Source: an uncultured Oscillospiraceae bacterium (GTDB lineage Bacteria > Bacillota > Clostridia > Oscillospirales > Acutalibacteraceae). From it: a stretch of DNA of 23,350 nucleotides. The position numbers were made by a program, and so were the translations under genes. Below are positions 1 through 5,781 of this stretch, piece after piece. A model generated the notes under the pieces. It saw nothing but the letters and a program-made list of their open reading frames with translations. It made no database searches and was not told where the DNA came from. Every line of letters begins with the position of its first letter. Position 1 is the stretch's first letter. The DNA lies in contig UQWL01000027.1 in assembly GCA_900544715.1 (NCBI GenBank), positions 1-23,350 on the forward strand. Direction: 5' to 3'.

Positions 1-76
1 GTCGGCGCAAAACGCCTCCTGCCGCACGGCGGCAACGCCATTTTTTGCAGATGGGATGCTTTGCACATGGTATGAT
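1..76. repeat. Direct repeat copy 1 (left edge)
   Basis: The first 54 bases are identical to the copy beginning at 114. The two then diverge slightly, with a 2-base length difference, and both end in a TATGAT motif. Each copy holds two small GC hairpins: GGCG/CGCC around CAAAA, and GCCGC/GCGGC around ACG. The copy starts exactly at the window edge, so the unit may extend further left. The function is unknown. A tandem duplication or two members of an interspersed family would both fit. Confidence 0.8.
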
Positions 77-77
77 G

Positions 78-98
78 GCTTCAAACAAAGTTTGAAGC
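78..98. other. Perfect inverted repeat between the two repeat copies
   Basis: GCTTCAAAC, a 3-base AAA loop, then GTTTGAAGC gives a perfect 9-bp stem. No T-run follows on either strand, so it is not an evident intrinsic terminator. It lies in the spacer between the two direct repeats and could be an operator or part of the repeated element. Confidence 0.6.
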
Positions 99-113
99 AT
101 TGGAAAAATGCCT

Positions 114-191
114 GTCGGCGCAAAACGCCTCCTGCCGCACGGCGGCAACGCCATTTTTTGCAGATGGGGTGCTTTACACATATGGTATGAT
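114..191. repeat. Direct repeat copy 2
   Basis: This is the second copy of the left-edge repeat, offset by 113 bases. Identity is complete for the first 54 bases, followed by single-base changes and a 2-base insertion (CACATATGG against CACATGG). A 66-codon open frame starting with TTG at 100 runs through it but has no ribosome site, and most of its N-terminal half is the repeat, so no gene is called there. Bases 192-315 hold nothing else recognisable apart from the ribosome site of the next gene. Confidence 0.8.
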
Positions 192-315
192 CATTGGCGG
201 TACGGCCACGGGCGGATTTGTTACAATCACAGAAGCTATTTGGCTCCGCACAATATTGCAGGAATGCGGGGCCTATGGTAGTGCTGCATTTTTATTTTGA
301 AAGAAGGCGTATCAG

Positions 316-657
316 TTGAAAGACCGTATCAAGGCGATTCGGATCGCTTTAAAGCTGTCACAGAGAGAGTTTGGCGAGCGGCTGGGCGTGAGCCGCGATG
401 TAATCAGCAACTTGGAATACGGCAGGGTTCAGCCGAAGGAATTACTGCTCAGGCATATTTGTGAATTATACGGCGTCAACGAAGAATGGCTGTTCCATGG
501 TGAGGGCAGAATGTTCGCAGGCGATTCGTACCCTGACCAGCGGGCAGAAGAAGCGCTTCGTATTTTTAAATCCTTGCGCCCTGTGTTTCAGGATTACGCA
601 TTGGAGCAGATCAGGAGCTTGGTGAAGCTGCAGGAAAACAGCGGGGCGGAGAAATAG
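316..657 (+). CDS. XRE-family helix-turn-helix transcriptional regulator
   Basis: A 113-residue DNA-binding protein. Residues 1-67 form a typical lambda-Cro/XRE domain: KLSQREFGERLGVS covers helices 1-2, SRDVISNLEYG (26-36) is the recognition helix, and VNEEWLFHGEGRMF closes the domain in the way common among Firmicutes phage-like and chromosomal XRE proteins. The remaining 45 residues are a short helical tail with no sensor domain. The start is TTG at 316, chosen because AGAAGG at 302-307 lies 8 bases upstream and the conserved domain begins at residue 2. It stands alone on the plus strand, converging on an ABC exporter pair, and is followed by a strong terminator. No convincing promoter is visible in 192-300. 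Its target is unknown; the repeats and inverted repeat upstream are possible operators, which is inference only. Confidence 0.88.
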   Translation: MKDRIKAIRIALKLSQREFGERLGVSRDVISNLEYGRVQPKELLLRHICELYGVNEEWLFHGEGRMFAGDSYPDQRAEEALRIFKSLRPVFQDYALEQIRSLVKLQENSGAEK

Positions 658-690
658 GTAGGTGTAAGCGCTGCCAGGTTATTGTGAACG

Positions 691-733
691 AAAAAACAGG
701 GCGCTCCCTTTTCATAAAAAAGGGAGCGCCCTG
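691..733 (-). terminator. Intrinsic terminator, minus strand (ABC exporter operon, distal)
   Basis: A 16-bp stem (697-712 with 718-733; arms CAGGGCGCTCCCTTTT and its complement) has a 5-base loop. Read on the minus strand it is followed by six T residues (complement of 691-696). On the plus strand no T-run follows. It is the second of two terminators behind the exporter genes. Confidence 0.85.
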
Positions 734-761
734 CGGCGGTTTGATGCAAGAAGGGAAACGG

Positions 762-813
762 AAAAACAAGGGGCTGCAAAATGTTTTGCATTTTGCAGCC
801 CCTTGTTTTTTTT
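762..813. terminator. Bidirectional intrinsic terminator between XRE gene and ABC operon
   Basis: The stem CAAGGGGCTGCAAAAT (767-782) pairs with 790-805 around a 7-base loop. On the plus strand it is followed by eight T residues (806-813). On the minus strand it is followed by five T residues (complement of 762-766). It therefore serves the regulator gene at 316-657 and, as the proximal terminator, the convergent ABC exporter genes. Its core CATTTTGC-GC(A/C)GCCC recurs in the terminator behind greA. Confidence 0.9.
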
Positions 814-863
814 CATGCGATGCGCTTTGCAACAGCTTTTTTTGCTACTCTATTTCGGAAAGC

Positions 864-2702
864 TTAGCAATAATATTGCGCCTGTGCGTTCCACAGCTCA
901 TAATACGCGCTGGATGGATCCCGGATCAGCTCCTCATGCGTACCGAGCTGAACGAGCTCGCCCTGCTGGAACACCGCGATATGTTTGCAGAACCGGCAGG
1001 AGGACAGGCGGTGGGAGATGTAGATCGCCGTTTTGTTGCCTACCAGGCGGTTGAATTTGGAGTATATCTCGTATTCTGCGATGGGGTCGAGCGCGGCCGT
1101 CGGCTCATCCAGCACGATAAACGGTGCGTTTTTATACAGCGCCCTTGCAAGGGCGAGCTTTTGCGCCTCGCCGCCGGAAATTTCCACGCCGGTTTCCTCC
1201 ACATCCTTGTAAAGATAGGTATCGAGCTGCTGCTCCATCCCGCGTACATCGTCCGCGATGCCCGCTTCCTCTAGGCAGGCCCAGACGCGCGCGTCCTCAT
1301 ATGTATCAGCAACGGATACATTCTGCGCCAGGGGGAAGGAGAACATGCTGAAATCCTGAAATACCACAGAGAAGAGCTGCCGATAAGCGGCATCGTCATA
1401 TTCGCGGATATTGACGCCGTTTAAAAGAATTTCGCCCTCCTGTGGGTCGTAGAGGCGGCACAGGAGCTTGATGAAGGTCGTCTTTCCGGAGCCGTTGCGC
1501 CCAACGACGGCGAGCTTCTCTCCATTTTCCAGCTGAATAGAGAAATTCTTCAGCGCATAGGTTTCCGATTCCGGGTATTTGAAGCTAACATTGCGGAATT
1601 CAATGGAGACCGGCGTGTCCATCTGTGACAGGAGCGTGCCGGCCTGCTTGCCGGATTCGGTGTGGAGGATGTCAAAATAATAATCGAGTGTGGGGATAAT
1701 CTGCGGGATTTGCCCGGTGGTGTTTGCAATGGCGGTAACGCCCTGCACCACCTGCATGAAGCTGCCCGTATAGCACACGAGGCTGCCGATGCTGAACAGG
1801 CCGATGAGCCCCTTGAGCCCGATAAAAAGGTAAATACCAAAGCCGATCACCGCGCCAATGATTGCGATCAGAGAGCTGGATTTGGCGCTGTTGGCGGCGA
1901 TTTTTTTCTGGATAGCGATCCCATCGTTGAGTAGCAGCTGCGTGGCATCCTTTTCGATAATCATTTGCTCCTGATAGGTGCGGATCTCCTTGCCGGTTTT
2001 ATAATCGGAGATCATTTCTGTGTAATAGTCGTATAACCTGTCGATCCCCATATACTGCTCGCTCAAACGGAACCATTCCTTGCTGATTTTACGGCTGATG
2101 ATGAGGATGATCCCCACTGCGACCCCAATGGCGGCGAACAGGGCAACCGCAAACCACGGTGATTCCACAAAGGTTTTGCCGCCCTGGAAGCTGATTTTCA
2201 GCAGAGGGAAGAGCAGAACCAGGGCAAACACCAGCGTTGTCGCGCCTGCCACCCAGTTGGAGAGCATCCAGCTCAGGCGGTAGAGGGAGGAGCCCGCTTT
2301 ATCCATCGCCTCCTGATGCTTATGCAACAGGGTTTGGAAAGCGGGGCTTTCCAGCTTTTCATAATCCAGCGTATAGAGCTTGCGGATGACCTCGCCGCGC
2401 TCCTTGTTATAGAGCAGGCCGCGCGACATATAGTAGCGGTTCTCCAGCGTGCGGGAGGTAATGAACAGGAACAGGTTGATCGCCAGCGCCAGGGAGACGA
2501 ACAGGATCAGGGCGTTCCTCTCACGCGTGGTGGAAAGGATATCAATGATCCGGGAGGAAAAATAGAGATTCACAAAGGGGAGGGCGGATTTGGTGATGCC
2601 GCTCGCCATCGTCAGCGGGATGAGCTGCGGCTCCAGCCGGTGGATTTCCCGGAAGCCTCTCCCAATTTTTTGGAGTGTGGTCATCGCTTTCATATTAATC
2701 AT
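864..2702 (-). CDS. ABC exporter half-transporter, fused permease and ATPase
   Basis: A 612-residue type IV ABC half-exporter, with an N-terminal transmembrane domain (about residues 30-340) and a C-terminal nucleotide-binding domain. Visible motifs are Walker A GRNGSGKTT (401-409), Q-loop VVFQDF, signature ISGGE (508-512), Walker B IVLDEP (529-534) and H-loop His564, so the ATPase site is canonical. It lies 97 bases downstream of a second half-transporter of the same length, and the two probably form a heterodimer and share a promoter. The chosen ATG at 2702 has GGAAAGGA just upstream at close spacing; ATG at 2693 is 12 bases from that site and equally possible. An in-frame TTG at 2783 would precede the ribosome site and is unlikely. 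The substrate cannot be told; lipids, peptides or drugs are usual for the family. Two terminators follow. Confidence 0.93.
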   Translation of the reverse strand: MINMKAMTTLQKIGRGFREIHRLEPQLIPLTMASGITKSALPFVNLYFSSRIIDILSTTRERNALILFVSLALAINLFLFITSRTLENRYYMSRGLLYNKERGEVIRKLYTLDYEKLESPAFQTLLHKHQEAMDKAGSSLYRLSWMLSNWVAGATTLVFALVLLFPLLKISFQGGKTFVESPWFAVALFAAIGVAVGIILIISRKISKEWFRLSEQYMGIDRLYDYYTEMISDYKTGKEIRTYQEQMIIEKDATQLLLNDGIAIQKKIAANSAKSSSLIAIIGAVIGFGIYLFIGLKGLIGLFSIGSLVCYTGSFMQVVQGVTAIANTTGQIPQIIPTLDYYFDILHTESGKQAGTLLSQMDTPVSIEFRNVSFKYPESETYALKNFSIQLENGEKLAVVGRNGSGKTTFIKLLCRLYDPQEGEILLNGVNIREYDDAAYRQLFSVVFQDFSMFSFPLAQNVSVADTYEDARVWACLEEAGIADDVRGMEQQLDTYLYKDVEETGVEISGGEAQKLALARALYKNAPFIVLDEPTAALDPIAEYEIYSKFNRLVGNKTAIYISHRLSSCRFCKHIAVFQQGELVQLGTHEELIRDPSSAYYELWNAQAQYYC

Positions 2703-2783
2703 TATTCCTTTCCGGATGTTTTGTGCGGTTTTGCAAAGCAAAATTGCCGCCGCTGTTTTTGCGGCAAAGGCACAAAACTCCAA

Positions 2784-2805
2784 GTTTGAAAGTTTACTTT
2801 CAAAC
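2784..2805 (-). other. Perfect hairpin overlapping the stop of the upstream ABC gene
   Basis: GTTTGAAAGT, two bases, then ACTTTCAAAC form a perfect 10-bp stem. The TGA stop of the preceding exporter gene (2800-2802, minus strand) lies inside it. No T-run follows, so it is more likely an mRNA-stability or translation element between the two cistrons than a terminator. A similar TTCAAAC/GTTTGAA palindrome occurs at 78-98. Confidence 0.6.
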
Positions 2806-4638
2806 TATGGCCTCCTCTCGTTTGGCCTGTGCGGGGTGTTCCTCTTTATAGTAATGGCTTTGAATTTGGAACATGCGCCAATAGGCGCCGTGCATCGCCA
2901 TCAGCTCCTCATGGGTGCCCATTTCAGCAATCCGGCCATCCGCGATGAACAGGATCCGATCGCAGAAGCGGGTGGAAGAAAGCCGGTGAGAAATGAAGAA
3001 AGAGGTTTTATTGCTTGTCAGCGCATTGTATTTTTGATAGAGTTCATTTTCTGCAATCGGGTCGAGCGCGGCTGTGGGCTCATCGAGCACAAGCACCGGC
3101 GCGTCGTGATAAAGCGCGCGCGCAAGCAAGAGTTTTTGCTGCTCACCGCCGGAAAGATTCACGGCGTTTTCATGCACCTGCTTGATCATTTGCGTTTTCC
3201 CCTTTTCCGGCAGCTGCTCAATGCGCTCCCAGATCCCGGCCTGCCTGAGCACGCATTCGAGCCGGCCATAATCGATCTCTTCCTCTTCGCACAAGCATAC
3301 ATTCCGATTGATGGACATCGGCAGGAAGTTATAATCCTGATACACGGCGGAGAACAGGGAATAGTAGGCCTCCCGCCCATAGTCGGAGGAGGGGATTCCG
3401 TTTACCAGCACGCGGCCGCTCGTCGGCTGATAAAAACCGCACAGAATTTTGATACAGGTGGTTTTGCCAGCGCCATTTTCACCAACGATGGCAATCTTTT
3501 CACCCGGCTGGACAGTAAAGCTCATCTGCTTGAGCGTCAGGCTTTTGCTGCCCTGATAGCGGAAGTCCACGTTTTCAAAGGTGATGGAGCAGGGCTGCGC
3601 CCCTTTGGCGGGCAGGGCAGAGGCGCTTTGCAGCCGCGGGCGGTCCGGCATTTCCAGAAACGCACGGAAGTGATCGCATTCCGTGGCCACCATATCAAGA
3701 TTTTGAAGCTGCTGTGTGATGCCGAGAATCCATGCGGCAAATCCTGTGACAATGCCGAAATAGAAGATAAAGTCAGAAACACCCATTGTTCCTGCTAAGA
3801 CACTGCCGATCAGATAGATGTAGGCCACTGCTTCGCGCAGCATGGAGAGCAGCGCGCGGCCCGCGCTGAACGTGAATACCTGCCGCGTATATTTGCCGAT
3901 CACTTTGGTATAGGTAGCAGTCAACTGCGCGAGGATGAACAAAAACCAATCCCCAGCGCCATAGAGGCGGATATCCTTACCGGCGGAGAAGTTGTGCGCG
4001 TTTTTATAAAGGTAATCAAACCGGACCCAAAGGGGATTGTTTTTTTTGCGCGTATCCAGTTCCGCCTTGGCAGTGTAGCGCACTAGGAAGAACTCCCCGA
4101 CGCATGTAACAGCAATCAACAGAAGCATCGTGGGGCGCAGCGCGGAAAGAACCGCGAGGTAGGAGACGATACCGGTGGCATTGGCGCAGAGGCTCACGAT
4201 GATTTCATAGAATGCCTGGCTGTCGGAATAACGCCCGTACAGCGCAAACCCACGGCCGCGTTCGAATTTTTCCCTGCCTTCCATGCTTTCCATGTTTTCA
4301 TAATCGGCCGTCATAGCCTTGCGGAAGGTGAGGATGCTGTAGCGGATCGCCGCCGCCTGGGCGACGCCGGTCATTTTGCCCTGTAGAAATGGATCAACCC
4401 AGCTCAGTGCAGCGACCAGAGCTGACATGGCCGCAATCAGCCCGATCATAATGGGAACCGATACGCTCTGTGTAATGCAGTCGATCATCAGCTTGGGGAT
4501 GAGGGCCGTGAGCATCGGCAGCAGCACCAACGCCGGAACGCGCAGCGCGCAGAACCATATGCTTTTCCGATCCCATTCCCACCAATTGTGCAGCATATAC
4601 CGCACATTTTCTCGTGAGGAATGCAATTTTTTCTCCAC
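2800..4638 (-). CDS. ABC exporter half-transporter, fused permease and ATPase (partner)
   Basis: A 612-residue half-exporter with a transmembrane region over about residues 25-330 and a nucleotide-binding domain with Walker A GENGAGKTT (386-394), Q-loop VYQDY, signature LSGGE (495-499), Walker B VLVLDEP (515-521) and H-loop His551. All catalytic motifs are intact, so if it pairs with the next gene both ATP sites should be active, unlike heterodimeric exporters with one degenerate site. The start is GTG at 4638: AAGGAGG (4647-4653) lies 8 bases upstream, whereas the upstream in-frame codons overlap the promoter. It is first in the two-gene operon, with its promoter at 4694-4722 and a leader of about 50 bases. 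The convergent XRE gene beyond the operon end might regulate it, but nothing in the sequence proves this. Confidence 0.93.
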   Translation of the reverse strand: MEKKLHSSRENVRYMLHNWWEWDRKSIWFCALRVPALVLLPMLTALIPKLMIDCITQSVSVPIMIGLIAAMSALVAALSWVDPFLQGKMTGVAQAAAIRYSILTFRKAMTADYENMESMEGREKFERGRGFALYGRYSDSQAFYEIIVSLCANATGIVSYLAVLSALRPTMLLLIAVTCVGEFFLVRYTAKAELDTRKKNNPLWVRFDYLYKNAHNFSAGKDIRLYGAGDWFLFILAQLTATYTKVIGKYTRQVFTFSAGRALLSMLREAVAYIYLIGSVLAGTMGVSDFIFYFGIVTGFAAWILGITQQLQNLDMVATECDHFRAFLEMPDRPRLQSASALPAKGAQPCSITFENVDFRYQGSKSLTLKQMSFTVQPGEKIAIVGENGAGKTTCIKILCGFYQPTSGRVLVNGIPSSDYGREAYYSLFSAVYQDYNFLPMSINRNVCLCEEEEIDYGRLECVLRQAGIWERIEQLPEKGKTQMIKQVHENAVNLSGGEQQKLLLARALYHDAPVLVLDEPTAALDPIAENELYQKYNALTSNKTSFFISHRLSSTRFCDRILFIADGRIAEMGTHEELMAMHGAYWRMFQIQSHYYKEEHPAQAKREEAIV

Positions 4639-4693
4639 TGGATGCGCCTCCTTAGGATTCAATTTGCAACAATACGAAGAACCGAACATTCGT

Positions 4694-4722
4694 ATGATAG
4701 CGTATGAGATATAAAAAGTCAA
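4694..4722 (-). promoter_or_regulatory. SigA-type promoter of the ABC exporter operon
   Basis: On the minus strand -35 TTGACT (4717-4722), a 17-base spacer and -10 TATCAT (4694-4699) lie about 55 bases before the GTG start. The DNA upstream of the -35 is very AT-rich, as in UP elements. The leader carries a weak inverted repeat (ACGAA...TTCGT, 4674-4693) that could be an operator. Confidence 0.75.
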
Positions 4723-5047
4723 GCAAATTTAACTAATAATTTAAAACTATTATTAAAAAAATAAATTAATTGATTAAATAAATGACAAATGAGGTACAAA
4801 ATCAAATAATTCTAGATGTTGCAAATTAAATCATATTTACAATTATGGAAAAAATTCAGATTTTCGCAGAGTGATACGGGTTGCGCCGCATTGGGGAAAT
4901 CGCAGGGTGGGGGAAACCCGCTGCCCCGCGTTCGCTTTTTCTATCATAAAGAGCATTGACAAAAAAGATGTATGATGGATCTGCGGCAAAATTACTGCCA
5001 AAGGCGCAGAAAAGAGAACGGAAACAATACTTTTCTCGCTCATTTAC
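4723..5047. other. Gene-free interval: AT-rich tract followed by a GC-rich foldable island
   Basis: Bases 4723-4860 are extremely AT-rich with short AT palindromes (TAATAAT/ATTATTA near 4733-4754). Bases 4862-4935 switch abruptly to GC-rich sequence that can fold on the plus strand: GGG (4894-4896) with CCC (4925-4927), GCAG (4902-4905) with CTGC (4921-4924), and GGT/ACC around a G-rich loop. A run of five T residues follows at 4936-4940, about ten bases after the stem. TTGACA at 4956-4961 has no -10 at the right distance. Minus-strand open frames of 66-70 codons exist here but lack ribosome sites and family resemblance. The function is unknown. Confidence 0.5.
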
Positions 5048-5076
5048 TTGTTTTTTTATGTTCGACATGATAAAAT
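5048..5076 (+). promoter_or_regulatory. Probable SigA-type promoter of the GtrA-like gene
   Basis: TTGTTT (5048-5053), 17 bases, TAAAAT (5071-5076) lies 33 bases before the ATG at 5110. The match is four of six bases in the -35 and five of six in the -10, in a T-rich context. Confidence 0.5.
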
Positions 5077-5109
5077 GGCGTGAAACTAAACAGAAAAGGG
5101 GCGCTATGT

Positions 5110-5661
5110 ATGGGAAAATTGAATCAAATCGACAAAAAGGCCGAAAGCAAAGGCTCAGGAGTGTTAACGCTATGGCAGTTTGTTAAGTTTATCTTTGTGA
5201 GCTTGGGCGCCTGCATTGTGCAGTTTGGGTTGGTGAACCTGCTGCCGCTGGTATTTCGCAGCCTTTACAACACGCCTTGTGATTTCTTTGTGTTTCATTA
5301 TCCGGTATCGGATGGCGGGCTTGGCTACTTTCTTTCCTTTGCGCTTTCCAACATAGCAGCCCAGATCGTTGCGTTTTTCATTAATAAGGAAAAAACCTTT
5401 CATTCCGGCGCAAATACGAAGGTTGTCCTCCCGATCTATATCGTTTTCACCATCGCCTTAATCCTTTTCTCCCAGTGGCTCAACCCCACGATATACGGCT
5501 GGATTCTCAATGGGATTGGCTGGCCAGAGGCGGCCGCCAGAAATATTGCGACAGCCGTTTGCTCTACCTTGCAGTTCTTCCTGTATTTCCCGGTGGATAA
5601 AATCCTTTTCCACAAAAAGAAGGAAGCAGACGCAGAGGAAAAAGAGATGGCCAAAGTCTGA
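5110..5661 (+). CDS. GtrA-like small membrane protein
   Basis: A 183-residue protein with four predicted membrane segments (about 25-48, 72-92, 105-122, 142-163). Between the second and third lies FINKEKTF (90-97), the FxxNKxxTF-type motif of the GtrA family (PF04138). GtrA proteins are thought to help move or present undecaprenyl-phosphate-linked sugars for cell-surface glycosylation; the family is often found with GT2 or GT-C glycosyltransferases. The N-terminus is a short charged cytosolic stretch and the C-terminus ends in a Lys/Glu-rich tail. The start is ATG 5110, with AAAGGGG 8 bases upstream; an in-frame GTG at 5080 lies at the promoter and is rejected. A GH3 gene follows after 120 bases with its own ribosome site and no clear terminator between. 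A DUF6020 membrane protein with GT-C-like features lies convergently downstream and could be a functional partner (inference). Confidence 0.85.
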   Translation: MGKLNQIDKKAESKGSGVLTLWQFVKFIFVSLGACIVQFGLVNLLPLVFRSLYNTPCDFFVFHYPVSDGGLGYFLSFALSNIAAQIVAFFINKEKTFHSGANTKVVLPIYIVFTIALILFSQWLNPTIYGWILNGIGWPEAAARNIATAVCSTLQFFLYFPVDKILFHKKKEADAEEKEMAKV

Positions 5662-5781
5662 TTTCGCGATACAGCCGGATGACGCGGTAGCGCTTCAGGC
5701 CGCTTTGCGGTGCTAGCCGGTTTTGGATGGGAAAACACAGCTTGGCCACATGCTTTTGATTGATCGGACAGGAGGATACAT

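Noticed and set aside
45..76. Promoter inside the left-edge repeats (TTGCAG with TATGAT)
   Set aside because: The spacing is 20 bases in one copy and 22 in the other, outside the useful range, so only the repeat itself is reported.
100..300. 66-codon plus-strand frame before the XRE gene
   Set aside because: TTG start without a ribosome site; the first half translates the direct repeat, and no domain is visible.
684..1274. Plus-strand open frame of 196 codons
   Set aside because: It runs through two terminator hairpins and then the antisense strand of the ABC ATPase domain; it has no ribosome site and no family resemblance.
2590..3798. Plus-strand open frame of 402 codons
   Set aside because: It is the antisense of two clearly conserved ABC exporter genes, long only because of GC-rich codon use.
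4862..4935. Cobalamin or other known riboswitch
   Set aside because: The GCTGCCCC-like stretch recalls part of a cobalamin riboswitch, but the B12-box and the rest of the core are missing, and the downstream gene is not a transport or cofactor gene.
4956..4976. Promoter at TTGACA 4956 with TATGAT 4971
   Set aside because: The spacer is only 9 bases, and no other -10 lies 16-18 bases downstream.
4843..5068. Minus-strand frames of 66-70 codons in the gap before the gtrA-like gene
   Set aside because: No ribosome site and low-complexity translation; one frame covers the GC-rich foldable island, and the region reads better as non-coding.
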